Source: Megalonaias nervosa
Taxonomy: Eukaryota > Mollusca > Bivalvia > Unionida > Unionidae
Assembly (NCBI GenBank): GCA_016617855.1
Contig: JAECUM010006717.1
Location: 1-64,000, forward strand
Length of the DNA: 64,000 bases
Reading direction: 5' to 3'
This document shows positions 1 to 9,350 of the stretch, piece after piece; the stretch's first letter is position 1; the number at the start of each line of letters is the position of its first letter. The position numbers and the translations under genes are program-made. The notes below the pieces were generated by a model that was not told the DNA's origin, made no database searches, and was given only the letters and a program-made list of their open reading frames with translations.

Positions 1-402
1 GTAATACTGGGTATTTCATGTTTAGTGTTGGGAAAAAAAAATTATTTCTCACATAGATTAGTATTCGAATGTTTTTACGGAATAATCAAAGATGGATTTG
101 TGATCGATCATACTGACCGAAATCAAAAACATAATTCTTTATTGAATTTGCGGGTTGTTACACAAAGCCAGAATTGTAAGTTCGGAAGAGTTGGTTATAG
201 TGATAAATCTCCAAGATCAGTTGTATCTACAAATGTAGAGACAGGCAAGGAGATAATATTTTTCTCAATATATGCAGCTGCTAAATATTTCGGTATTTCT
301 AGTGCTTCAGTAAAACATGTTGCAGATAATATAACCAGATCGGCATTTTCAAATAAATATGATCAGCGAATAAAATTTAAGTACTCTACCACTTCTGAAT
401 AA
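1..402 (+). CDS. HNH homing-endonuclease-like protein, 5' partial
   Basis: The frame is open to the window edge, and the first apparent start is a GTG, so the gene is probably truncated at its 5' end. Residues about 30-55 read VIDHTDRNQKHNSLLNLRVV, which has the layout of the phage/NCLDV-type HNH_3 nuclease core: metal-binding DH, then N..NN, then L..V. It is preceded by SHRLVFECFYG, the usual lead-in. A later stretch, IYAAAKYFGISSASV, looks like a NUMOD1-type DNA-binding helix. Such genes are mobile and common in large DNA viruses and virus-like elements. No operon partner is seen; AT-rich repeats follow. A related amino-terminal piece lies at about 20.53 kb, at the other end of the viral block. 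Confidence 0.7.
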   Translation, partial: VILGISCLVLGKKNYFSHRLVFECFYGIIKDGFVIDHTDRNQKHNSLLNLRVVTQSQNCKFGRVGYSDKSPRSVVSTNVETGKEIIFFSIYAAAKYFGISSASVKHVADNITRSAFSNKYDQRIKFKYSTTSE

Positions 403-934
403 AACAAGAAAATATTTTAGTTGACGAAGCGAGATAACTCCGTCAAATAAATCTGATAGATTAATTAAGCAGTTGTCGCGCTTGATTATATGACCGTCGC
501 GATTTTTTTTGTGTGTGTGTCGTGTTCAATAACTGTCTGTAGTCGGTGGTTGTAATTTACATATTTTCACTCTAATAAATTCAGATTATTTAAGAATTTG
601 ATTCAGGTAGGTTACTTTTATGTTTTCAATGTGGCCGTGCAAATTACAGTTATGATACTTTTATATTTCAATACAACCATGCAAATTCCAGTTAGGTTAT
701 TTTTAGATCTTCCACTTAGGTCACTCAGCATCTGTTTCCCAACTACATCCGGCCGTATTTTATGTCCACGTTGTATTCAGTTAAAATTAAAATAAATCCA
801 CACTACAGTTTATTTAGCTGAAACGTGTGTGAAATCACACCGCATTTTATTTATCTGAAACGTGTGTAGGATTTATCACTGCAGTTCACTAGTAGCATTA
901 GGTAACACTATAGTAATTTTCGAACATCGTATTT
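403..934. other. Non-coding AT-rich stretch after the HNH gene
   Basis: No convincing gene is seen. The segment contains TTGACG...CGTCAA inverted bases near 421-450, a run of T followed by a (GT)n tract near 505-522, and a repeated phrase around CTGAAACGTGTGTG (about 815-870). It may be part of an element terminus, but no boundary is visible. Confidence 0.3.
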
Positions 935-1018
935 GTCAGAATGGGACTGTCGTACAGTGTTAAGAATGTTTGATTCTGATACTGAGGCCTGGGGTTCGAT
1001 TCCCATGGCAGACACATT
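935..1018 (+). repeat. tRNA-derived SINE-like head
   Basis: A B-box-like GGGGTTCGATTCCC is followed by a 3' half pairing like a tRNA acceptor. The A box and anticodon arm are degenerate, so this is a tRNA-derived repeat, not a functional tRNA gene. The body and tail are not resolved. Confidence 0.4.
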
Positions 1019-1560
1019 GTCGATGAGGCGGTATGATGCCAGATTTTTATAGAACAGTGGGGGGCTCTGCCCTAAGAAATTTCATGTACACTTCCTCACC
1101 ATGTTGAACAACGTGGTGGGTACTGTTTTTGCACTCACTCCGGGGTTTGATTTGGGGGGGGGTGCGTGCATGAAATTGAAAAACTAGACAGCTCTCTGAA
1201 TTTCTAACATTTCGTTTCGCACATTAGCAATTCGCCGGGGAGTGTGTCTATGAAAATTGGAGCCCCTCAAATATAAACAGTAGGGTGATGTGAGCTCCTC
1301 GACCTTGTGACCTCACTGATGGGTACCCACACAAGGAACATTCAGAAAGAATGTTCACCAAAAGAAAAATCCTCATGAGGTGCCTGTGGGCCATTGGAGA
1401 GACCTTAACCATGAAGACTGCCACATTGACAATTTGTACAATAAAAAAAGGCGTAAATGAAAGGACTCTTAGGACCTCATGGTAAAGGATTTACTGGCAA
1501 TGAAGGGACCCCCGTGGAATGGTAGACCGACCATAATCGCTGCTGTTTATGTTTTGTTTA
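1019..1560. other. Unassigned non-coding sequence
   Basis: No open frame, domain or clear repeat is recognised here. Base composition is closer to average than in the AT-rich arrays that follow. Confidence 0.2.
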
Positions 1561-1965
1561 TTTTTTTTTATTTTTATTATTATGTTAATTCTGATTCAGA
1601 AATATTTTTATTATTATATTAATTCTGATTCAGAAATATTTTATTTTTATTATTTTATTTTTATTATTATATTATTTCTATATTATTTATATTAATTCTG
1701 ATTCAGAAATATTTTTATTTTTATCATTTTATTTTTATTATTATATTATTTCTATATTATTTATATTAATTCTGATTCAGAAATATTATTATTTTTATCA
1801 TTTTATTTTTATTATTATATTATTTCTATATTATTTATATTAATTCTGATTTAGAAATATTTTTATTATTATATAATTCTGATTCAGAAATATTTTTATT
1901 ATTATATTAATTCTGATTCATAAAAATATATTTATTTTTATTTTTTATTATACTATTGAAATCAG
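1561..1965. repeat. AT-rich tandem array with an ATTCTGATTCAGAAATAT motif
   Basis: The palindromic phrase TTCTGATTCAGAA recurs at least seven times, separated by TTTTTATTATTATATT-type spacers of about 30-90 bases. The same phrase returns at 2895-3000. Each copy could form a small hairpin. It may be a satellite or a structured region of the viral element. Confidence 0.6.
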
Positions 1966-2880
1966 AGAAATTTGTTTGAGTTTCTTGACTTAATCGTGTA
2001 AATACCCCATCATATTTTATGAAATTTGATCAAATTCCTCAATTTCAATCCTGCAAACACCCCATCAGATTTAAGAAATTTGATCAATTTTCTCAATCTT
2101 TTCATGTCAAAACCCCAGCACATTTATGCAGTTCTCTCAGATTTGTCAGATTTTTTCAGTTTTATAAAAATATTTTAAAATTTATTTTATATTATAGAAA
2201 CTGAATTCCAACAAAATTGTTAAGATTTCTCAGTTTAATCGTGCAAACACCTCATCAAAATCAATGAATTTTGTTCGAATTCCTTATTTTCAGTCATGCA
2301 AACATCCCATCAGATTTTAAGAAATTTCATCAATTTTCTCATTCTTGTCGTATCAAAACCCCAGCGCATTTATGAAATTCAATCAGACTTGTCAGATGTT
2401 TTCAGTTTTATACAAATATTTCTAAATTTATTTTATATTATATAAACTGAATTTGTAGAAATTTGTTAAGATTTCTCAGTTTAATCGTGCAAACACCCCA
2501 TCAAAATCAATGAATTTTGTTAAGATTTCTCAGTTTAATCGTGCAAACACTTCATTAGATTTTAAGAAATCTGATCAATTTTCTCGTTTTCGTTGTGTCA
2601 AAACCCCAGCACATTTATGAAATTTGTTCAGATTTGTCAGATTTATTCAGATTTGTAAAAATATTCATAAATTATTTTATATTATATAAACTGAAATTCA
2701 GCAAAATTGTTAAAATTTCTAAGTTTAATCGTGCAAACACCTCATCAAAATCAATGAAATATGATCGAATTCCTCAATTTCAATCGTGCAAACATCCCAT
2801 CAGATTTTAAGAAATTCAAACAAATTTCTTGATTTGATCGTGCAAATACCCCATCGGATTTGTGAAATTGGTTCAGATTT
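1966..2880. repeat. Tandem array of ~240 bp units
   Basis: The phrases TTTCTCAGTTTAATCGTGCAAACAC (near 2226, 2468, 2526 and 2715) and CATCAGATTTTAAGAAATTTGATCAATTTTCTC (near 2066, 2318, 2560 and 2797) recur in order with a period near 240 bases and about 80-90% identity by eye. The open frames here are repeat artefacts. The array lies between the HNH gene and the first virion-like genes. Confidence 0.65.
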
Positions 2881-3029
2881 CTCAGAATTTTACAGATTCA
2901 GAAATATTTTTATTACTTTATTAATTCTAATTCAGAAATATTTTTATTTTTATTATTCAGAAATATTTTTATTATTATATCAATTCTGATTCAGAATTAT
3001 TTTTATTTTAAATAAATATTTATTATATA

Positions 3030-3500
3030 ATGAATCAAGAAAATATTAATGCTGTTATTGTTGCCATTAAGCAATTACAACATGACGGTATAAAAATTTC
3101 TGATGAAATTAATCCTGAAAAAATTATGTGCGATTTTGAATCATTACAATTTCTAAAATTCGAGAACACGTATACACTACCATCCGATTACAGATTTGTA
3201 AAGTTAATTCAGCAGGCAATGTTGCAGTCGTTGGCTACAGTTACAGATGATCAGGTAAAATTATTTGTTCCTCTTGCAAGCTCAATCGAAAAAATTAGGT
3301 CAAAATTATCCCATGAGTACGAAACAAAAAAGAAAGTAAATGCTCGTATAAGACAACTGAACGAGATTATAACAGCGAGTAAAGCCGCGGAAGAGTTACT
3401 TGCAAAGGATAGCGACGAGTGTTACTCGTCCCACAGTTAAAGTGAAAATGAAAGTGACGATGATGTCACTGGCTCTGTCACTGTGACTAAAATACAGTAA
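3030..3500 (+). CDS. Hypothetical protein of the viral block, coiled-coil tail
   Basis: This is a 136-residue frame starting at ATG after a very AT-rich leader. It is mostly polar and helical; residues about 85-130 are charged and heptad-like. I do not recognise it. In frame beyond the stop at 3440, about 20 more residues read out as an acidic tail (SENESDDD...), so the TAA may be a premature stop or the true end. It is the only plus-strand gene beside the minus-strand virion cluster that begins at 3.66 kb. Codon choice is AT-rich, like its neighbours. Confidence 0.45.
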
Positions 3501-3660
3501 AGAAAATATTTACTCAGAATCAGATAATAATAATTTTTTATTCTGATAATAGCAACAAAAAAAAAAATTATTCTACTCAGAATTAGATTATTCATTTTTT
3601 TTTTTTTGTTTTCTTTTGTTCCACGAAAGCGAGATCTGCGAACGTAAGATCTACGATGAC
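3501..3660. other. AT-rich convergent gene gap
   Basis: A short AT-rich interval contains two poly-T/poly-A runs and a TACTCAGAATCAGATTA phrase related to the upstream arrays. It separates a plus-strand gene from convergent minus-strand genes. Confidence 0.3.
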
Positions 3661-3663
3661 GTT

Positions 3664-4080
3664 CTATGAGCGTACATACAGATTTACGACCAGTTCTTCT
3701 CCGCGTAAATCCAAAAGGTGTCCTTGCTGATCAGTAAATTTAAAATGTATCCGTGATAAAAGCGAATTATTCACACGCAAATAAACAACGTTCATTGGTT
3801 CTAATACAATTAAATACCCTGGGGGAACTTGAGGGGTAAATGTGTATAAAATGTATCCTTGCTGGGCTTGATTAGATTTTTGTAAGTCTACTTAATAACT
3901 TCCATCGATGGCGTCACAAACTAGATTGACTGCGATCGTTGGTGTTATATTTACAATGCCCGGTGATATATGTCTGCCTGTGCCTTGGTCACCGTTATCG
4001 TATCTGAGAATTTCTGGCGGTGGAGCTACTTTTTTTATATGATTCAACAACTTTTTGAAAATATTTGTCAATGGCATCAT
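3664..4080 (-). pseudogene. C-terminal part of a beta-rich virion-type protein
   Basis: The minus-strand frame from 4080 reads SPGIVNITPTIAVNLVCDAI and reaches an in-frame TAA at 3892-3894. It continues in the same frame to a TAG at 3664. The continuation has PPGYLIVLEP, FTDQQGHLLDLRGEELVV and NLYVRS. This beta-rich tail resembles, from memory, a conserved protein of Polinton-like elements in cnidarian and other invertebrate genomes, where it is joined to an amino-terminal domain like that at 4439-5033. The intervening 3995-4372 frame may be an insertion or a separate gene. The interior stop makes this copy broken. Confidence 0.5.
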
Positions 4081-4372
4081 TGACTAATTTTTTTAGGTCG
4101 TCATCGTCGATGATGTGATGAGGCAGAATTACTCCAGTAATATTAATTATACCAGGTATTCTAACTTTATATTTCAGTGATACTTCACCGAAATATTTAA
4201 CGTCTGATGCAGTCATGTTCAGGTGTTGTATATTTTCGATGATTTGTTGTTTTATGTCCTCGGAGTAGTGCGTGGTAATACCAGAAAATAAATTTATTAA
4301 TTCATCAAGTATTTTTTTGTGTTCAGATTTTAACAAACTGGCGAATTCTTCATAAAAAATTTTTTTAAACAT
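3995..4372 (-). CDS. Hypothetical helical protein
   Basis: A 125-residue frame starts at ATG with MFKKIFYEEFASLLKSEHKK and is rich in Lys, Glu and Ile. It overlaps the upstream end of the 3664-4080 frame. Its carboxy-terminal part (VNDAIDKYFQKV) slightly echoes the VCDAIDGS of the overlapping frame, which may mean a short duplication. I do not recognise the family. It lies inside the minus-strand virion cluster and shares its base composition. Confidence 0.4.
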   Translation of the reverse strand: MFKKIFYEEFASLLKSEHKKILDELINLFSGITTHYSEDIKQQIIENIQHLNMTASDVKYFGEVSLKYKVRIPGIINITGVILPHHIIDDDDLKKLVNDAIDKYFQKVVESYKKSSSTARNSQIR

Positions 4373-4438
4373 TATTAATCCATTATCGTTATACTTGTAT
4401 ATATCACTTTTTACTATAAGGTCAGACCCCTCAGCGTA

Positions 4439-5033
4439 CTATAAATCACCACCGTCAAAAAATAATTCAACTTGTCCTGGTCTAGCTATAATCTTCCAAT
4501 GACACATTTTTCGATATTCTGGATATTTTATAAATATTTGTTTCTTTGTGAGAAATTCCTCCTTGCGTGGTTCTGGTAGCCCAACATAATCCGGCGCTAC
4601 ATCAGGCCATCCAAGTGCGTAATCCGGTGAAAGAATTTCTATCGCGGACGACAATGTTGGTTCGTGAACAGTGATAGCTATCTTGGATTCTTTCTCGGTG
4701 ATAGATTTAATTCTCCGCTGGAATTCTTCATTGATTCTTCGATCTGATAACTGCCCGTGGGTATACTTACAACTTCCCAATCGGGAGTTCCATCGTCGCG
4801 GTTTTTATTTGCAAATACTAATGAGTTATTCGGGGGAAGTCCACCAAACGACGTGGATCTGATATTTGGCCAAGTATAGTAAACTTATAATTGTGCTAGT
4901 GCTATTTCTTTTACTGGAATTGCAGTTGGAAAAACAATACTAAATTCAAGATTGGTTGAACTAGTTGATATCATCGTTGTTTTCAGCGGTGCTGTATTGG
5001 CGGCAATCTGTTGTAGTAGTTCTTGCTACGACA
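4439..5033 (-). pseudogene. N-terminal and middle part of a beta-rich virion-type protein
   Basis: From an ATG at 5033 the frame carries a TAG at codon 3, a TAA before VYYTWPNI, and a frameshift near 4770. It then runs to the stop at 4439. Visible phrases are LEFSIVFPTAIPVKEIALAQL, a YYTWPNI strand, PTGSYQIEE and GWPDVAPDYVGLPEP. The pattern of aromatic YY..PNI followed by a (I)PTGSY.(I/L)E(D/E) turn is one I recall from Polinton-associated proteins in hydroids and corals; its function was not known to me. It probably formed one gene with the 3664-4080 tail. Confidence in the coding call is good, in function low. Confidence 0.5.
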
Positions 5034-5063
5034 TTATTTAATTGTCAATTTATATTTAACTAA

Positions 5064-5530
5064 TTATAATTCCATCTTTGATTGTGAACAATCTGGTTCT
5101 AATGCCTCGTTGTAAATCTGAATTATTTCTGTGAACTCGTCATCAGTAATTATACCGTCGTTGAGGCACGACGAAATCAACGATGATAACTTTGAGTACG
5201 CTAACGTCACCGCGTGCAGTTTTAACGTGTACTCGTTTAATTTTGCGACTGTACACGTCGATATTTTTTGCGATGATATTAAAAACACCAGCGATTGTTG
5301 TTGCAGCTGAAACACAAATTGTTACAACTGCCGGTGACGTCATCGTTACCGCAGAAAAAATTACGACATATCCAGCGATGATCGCAGATGCTGAATAAAC
5401 AACTACGTCGATGACAACTGCGCGTCTGCGATATTTTTTTCACTTGTGCGTCATCTTCATCAATGATTTTTTTCAGTTTGGTTTGACACTCACATACTTG
5501 ATTGGATCTGTGTTGGCTAGCGTCGATCAT
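5064..5530 (-). pseudogene. Membrane and coiled-coil protein with a DDEF motif
   Basis: Three overlapping minus-strand frames make one gene with at least two frameshifts. The amino terminus (from 5530) is a charged helix. The middle frame has long hydrophobic Val/Ala/Ile segments (about 5270-5420), suggesting one or two membrane spans. The last frame has a helical stretch ending GIITDDEFTEIIQIYNEA. The latter resembles, from memory, a conserved carboxy-terminal motif (DGxIxDEEF) of a small Polinton-associated protein in cnidarians. It lies between the fibre-like gene and the beta-rich gene, on the same strand, with short gaps. Confidence 0.5.
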
Positions 5531-5574
5531 TATTATTAAGTAGATTAACGCGACTAATTCAAGATTCTGAATTA

Positions 5575-6350
5575 TTAAGTAATCAATTGAGGTTTTTCAG
5601 CGAGAAATTCAAGACACCACAAGTAAGACGCTGCGGTTAATTTTTTATCAGATGATTCCAGTATAAACGTTTCTTCGGTATCTTTATTTAACACTATAGA
5701 CACAGTTCCAGAAAAATTATCGGTTGAATGACGCCATGGAAATGTAGTAAATATCCTAAATTTTGCAGAGCTGAACACGGACAGTCTGTACACACCAATT
5801 ACTTCCACGGTATGTTTGATAGTGTTATCGCTCGGTGTCCACGTTGATGATCCCGATGATACTGTGTATACTATATTGTTAATCTGCTGGTGAGGAATTT
5901 TAATCAGATTAGTTTTTTGAACGATATTAGGAATTCCACTGACAATATCGTTGAGTTTCGTGTTAACGTCGGCTAATCTAATATCAACGGTTGGTGGAGT
6001 TCCAAAAAATTCATTAATGGTTCTGTTTACGTTTCTGCGAAAATTCAGAAACAGTTGTACGTGATTAGAAAAATCAGTTTTGAGTGTGATCATTCCATCA
6101 TTGATTGTCGACAACGAAGTTGTCATCGGAATATTATCATCGACGTATTTTTTGTTGCAGCGTCATGATTATCTGTTGGTTCTCCCACGTTGGTAATTTT
6201 ATTGTTGTTCATGTTAAGAATGCCGGTCACCGGTTTTTAATAATCGTTCACCTATACTATTTCGGATCGACGACGCAGTAACAACACTAGGGACAAGCTT
6301 TCCTTCCCGTTCATACACGTGCTGCTCTATTACGAACAATAATATATTGT
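5575..6350 (-). pseudogene. Fibre-like protein with a tail-fibre linker motif
   Basis: The long frame 5575-6126 encodes 183 residues with beta-rich Ser/Thr/Val content toward the carboxy end. Upstream, in a second frame, is MNNNKITNVGEPTDNHDAAT, followed after a frameshift by the KYVDDNI phrase. That motif is classical in phage tail fibres and collars and also appears in Polinton fibre-like genes. A third frame further upstream (about 6240-6350) carries VPSVVTASSIRNSIGERLL, probably the amino terminus. At least two frameshifts break the gene. Role inferred: host-attachment fibre or a virion surface structure. Confidence 0.55.
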
Positions 6351-6368
6351 TTGAAATATTACTCTTTT

Positions 6369-6551
6369 TTAATATTTTCCTTCACGGTTTTGAAATACTA
6401 CAAGTTCACCAGGATCAACGTCGGCAAGATTGAGCAGGTCAGATATTTCGTCGCTGATCTGTTTTGTTACTTGTTTAAGGAAGTCTTTACCTGGTTTTTT
6501 GGTTTTAGTTTTAGCTGATCTTCCGTAAACATCTACCATTATACAATACAA
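6369..6551 (-). CDS. Small protein upstream of the fibre-like gene
   Basis: A 60-residue frame; the likely start is the internal ATG giving MVDVYGRSAKTKTKKPGKDF. It is basic at its amino end and then amphipathic (QISDEISDLLNLADVDPGEL). It may be the true amino terminus of the fibre-like gene, since the next frames continue in the same direction. No family is recognised. Confidence 0.4.
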   Translation of the reverse strand: MYCIMVDVYGRSAKTKTKKPGKDFLKQVTKQISDEISDLLNLADVDPGELVVFQNREGKY

Positions 6552-6579
6552 TATAATAGTTGTTTAAAACGAATGATGC

Positions 6580-6964
6580 TGGTTAACGGTGTACTCGTAC
6601 ACAACTTTGAGGTGGTGCTGATGATGAAATCGCGTCAAGTACAGCAAGTGCTTCTCTGCCACATATTGGTGGGTCGGTTATTTTTTGTGTTGGTAACGTT
6701 GAATACCAGATTGGAATATTTTTATCGCTGCTCACATATTTTAAAAATTCTTTTGGTGGTGCTAACCCGTACGAATCAAAATAATTCCACGTGGATCAAT
6801 CGCGTACGTTGCCCAATGTGTACCTGTGTTGGTGGATTTGTCGAGGTTAATAATACCAGTTTCAATGCGTTTGGTTTACGCGGTAATTAATACCGCATAA
6901 AAACACCTCTGAAATTTTTTATGTTTAGCTGGGCAGCAGCATCAAATAAATCAAAATTTGACAT
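6580..6964 (-). pseudogene. Adenain-type cysteine protease (virion maturation protease)
   Basis: The start at 6964 gives MSNFDLFDAAAQLNIKNFRGVFMR, the usual amino-terminal substrate-side helix. A shifted frame has INLDKSTNTGTHWATYAIDP, with the catalytic His in GTHW. A third frame has DSYGLAPPKEFLKYV and PPICGREALAVLDAI, the Asp/Asn turn and nucleophile Cys. The His-Asp-Cys order and spacing match adenovirus/Polinton maturation proteases (C5-like). At least two frameshifts are present. CGR replaces the CGH/CGQ I would expect after the nucleophile. Its place between capsid and fibre genes fits virion maturation. Confidence 0.7.
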
Positions 6965-7480
6965 TGGAAGAATCAACGAGGTATCGTTTCTGGTAATCTT
7001 AGTCTGCGACCGTACCCGGGTATCGTTCCTGGTCATCTTAGACCGCGACCGTACCCGGGTATCGTTCCTGGTAATCTCAGACCCTTTCCCTTTCTTAGAT
7101 CTTTTTAAACCCTTCCCTGTAGCTTTCTTTAATGCAATTCCAGCAGCGGTTTTAACAGCACCTAACGAAGCAGCTTTTGTAACAGCTTGGGCTGCAACGG
7201 CTATTAACCCAGGTATAGATGCGAGAGGTGGAAATATTCCACCTGTTTTGACAGCATTGCTAATAGCACTCGCTGAAAGATTAAGTCGTAATCCGGTTTT
7301 TGATTTTTTAGCGTCATTGAAGTGTTTTAATTGACGTTCTGTCAGCGATAGTTTATTTGGACCACCTGAGATTTGTCCTTGTTTTAACGATATTGCTGTT
7401 CCACAGTTATCTTTGGACGCTGATTGTAGTTTTTTAATCTGACCAGGAGTCAGACTGACACTAACATTATGATATGACAC
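6945..7480 (-). CDS. Hydrophobic/basic virion protein with internal repeats
   Basis: The frame from ATG at 7480 begins MSYHNVSVSLTPGQIKKLQS and has a second element, LSLTERQLKHFNDAKKSKTG. These two 'S/T-x-x-Q' motifs followed by Lys-rich helices resemble, from memory, an abundant Polinton virion protein. Residues about 75-125 are hydrophobic (GGIFPPLASIPGLIAVAAQA) and then basic. Residues about 133-170 hold three copies of a TRNDTRVRS-type repeat. The frame runs without a stop into the protease start at 6964, so the end of this protein is uncertain; fusion or overlap is possible. Function inferred: membrane-active or core-associated minor capsid protein. Confidence 0.55.
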
Positions 7481-7512
7481 TTATAATAATATTTTGATTT
7501 TTAAATTAACAA

Positions 7513-8861
7513 TTACATGTTTTCGACTGGAGCGTCAACGACTCTCATGCCCCCACCAACACCTTCAAGTAACATTGTTTTATCGGATAATATAACAACA
7601 ATTGCTCTGTAATTGGCAATAGCACCCGGTCTGTTTACGCCAGCTCGAAAGCGTATGTCAAGGACGGATTGTCTGAATAAATCTAAATGTTCCAGTGAAA
7701 AATAATAGATCGGATACAGCGTTGTAAAGTCCCGCTGAGATATTTGTAAACTGGTATCGATATTTTGATCACGCCCCATAAATTTCATCAAACGATGATA
7801 CGCACGTGCAACATGATTTTGATTAAAATCCAATAATATGTTCTCGGCTGGTTCTTGATGTCCATTTATCCTTAAAGAAACTTCTGTAACTCCGAGTTTG
7901 TCAAATATCATTATGGTACGCAATTGATTATTTACTCGTGCAACAAATATATGTCGCGGCGCAGAAACACCTTGCTGTGATGCTATTTGCCATGTAAATA
8001 ACCCGTCGTTGTTACCCTGAATTGAGTCTGTGGTCATCGTCAACCATTATATTATCGATTTACCGCCTTGATCCATAAAAAAAGCAATTTTTGTTCTTTA
8101 GTGATCGATGGAGTCATTGTTGGCATCCACAGAGAAAGTTTTGATAATATTACTTTTCCATGAAGTGCTATTGTTGCGGCTGGATTAGCTCCTTCAGCGT
8201 GCCAGATTGCATCATCGTCGGTAGTTTTTCTTACAAGTACAATTGTATGTTTTGTTCCGAAGATAATCTTTCTAACATTTCTGCAAAATCCAAAAATATG
8301 TGAGAGTGGAATCGCACATGAGAAACTTTATCATCGCTCAGCATTGCTCGACGTGCTGCAAATCCCAAGTTGAAATTTTCGTTCATCGATGTAACTGTGT
8401 CTCCAGCTGCATTTAGTGTTACATTTCTGTTTTCTCGATGATCAGTTGTGTCCTTGGCAAACGTCATTGATGGCCCAGGTGATCTTGAGTAATCATCGCT
8501 GTATCGCGCAAGACCGAGTATAGTTGCAGCAACGTCGACATCAGCGTGGCAAATTTCAATTTCTCTTCCATCAATGGCGTATGAGGCACTTCTGAATAAG
8601 CCATGATGCCATTGTTAACAAACCAACTCGATCACCAACTCCGTAGCCGGTATTATTTGCTTTTACGAGTTTACCTTCGATCTAAAGAAATGCCTCGGCG
8701 GGCAGAAAATATCTACTTGTGTCCTGAACTTGTAATTCGATTCTTCCACGTTCATCAGGTACACGTGCGTCATAAAAATAATACTGATAATTACGCATAG
8801 ACTCATCTTTGAGAACTGGTGCATCCATGTCAAATGCGGGATCGGATATACGCTTAAACAT
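7513..8861 (-). pseudogene. Capsid-type protein (candidate double jelly-roll major capsid)
   Basis: From ATG at 8861 (MFKRISDPAFDMDAPVLKDE) the coding signal continues through about 449 codons to 7513, with several stops and frameshifts. Recognisable stretches are IEGKLVKANNTGYGVGDRVG, then FAARRAMLSDDKVSHVRFHS, then a KTTDDDAIW strand, WMPTMTPSITKEQ and the intact last 176-residue frame ending in YPIYYFSLEHLDLFRQSVLDI. This order of beta-rich motifs is one I recall from a capsid-type protein of Polinton-like elements. Its length (about 450) is short for the largest Polinton major capsids, so a penton or minor capsid role is possible. A second fragment of the same family lies at 23.5 kb. Confidence 0.55.
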
Positions 8862-8869
8862 CTTTATTA

Positions 8870-9323
8870 TTATCGTGTTCGTCTAACACGAAGACCGCTT
8901 CCTGCCATTAAACTTGCGGTTATATTTTTTTCCTTTTCTGATATGGGTACACTAGCCAACTCTGCTAGTTTTTTATTTGCAGCTTGATTTATTTTTTTAC
9001 TAACATTTGCAGGCATATCTGTAGTGCTGGGTAATTTTACTGGTTGAGGTTTTCGTCGTATTAATTGTGCTAATCTTTCTTTGATTGCCGAGAATGCTTT
9101 ACCGGCAACAATCGCCAACAGCACCAATACCTTTATCACGAATAGCGTCTATAGCTTTCATACCTAATTGTTTTGCAATCGGTATTGTCTTTGGAGCTAA
9201 CCTTGCGAATAGACCCTGAACAACATCACCAAGTCCATCGCCGTAGAACGCTTCATAGGTTGGTAATCGCGAATTTATCACCCTGACCATAGTCGGTCGA
9301 CGTTGAGCATTATGTATAACCAT
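8870..9323 (-). pseudogene. Minor virion protein (pVI-like organisation)
   Basis: Two frames, 9099-9323 and 8870-9139, join through one frameshift near 9110 to give about 150 residues. The amino half has an amphipathic GDGLGDVVQGLFARLAPKTI stretch and Ala/Ile-rich helices. The carboxy half is Lys/Arg-rich and ends SGLRVRRTR. A glycine-rich amphipathic helix followed by a basic tail is typical of membrane-lytic or DNA-associated minor capsid proteins. It sits 8 bases upstream of the capsid gene, on the same strand. Function is inferred from layout only. Confidence 0.45.
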
Positions 9324-9350
9324 TTTATTATAGTTATTATATCTAACTGT

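Noticed and set aside
2019..2989. Several plus-strand frames in the AT-rich array
   Set aside because: They are translations of the ~240-bp tandem units and change frame from unit to unit.
6573..6890. 105-residue plus-strand frame
   Set aside because: It is the antisense of the adenain-type protease coding region.
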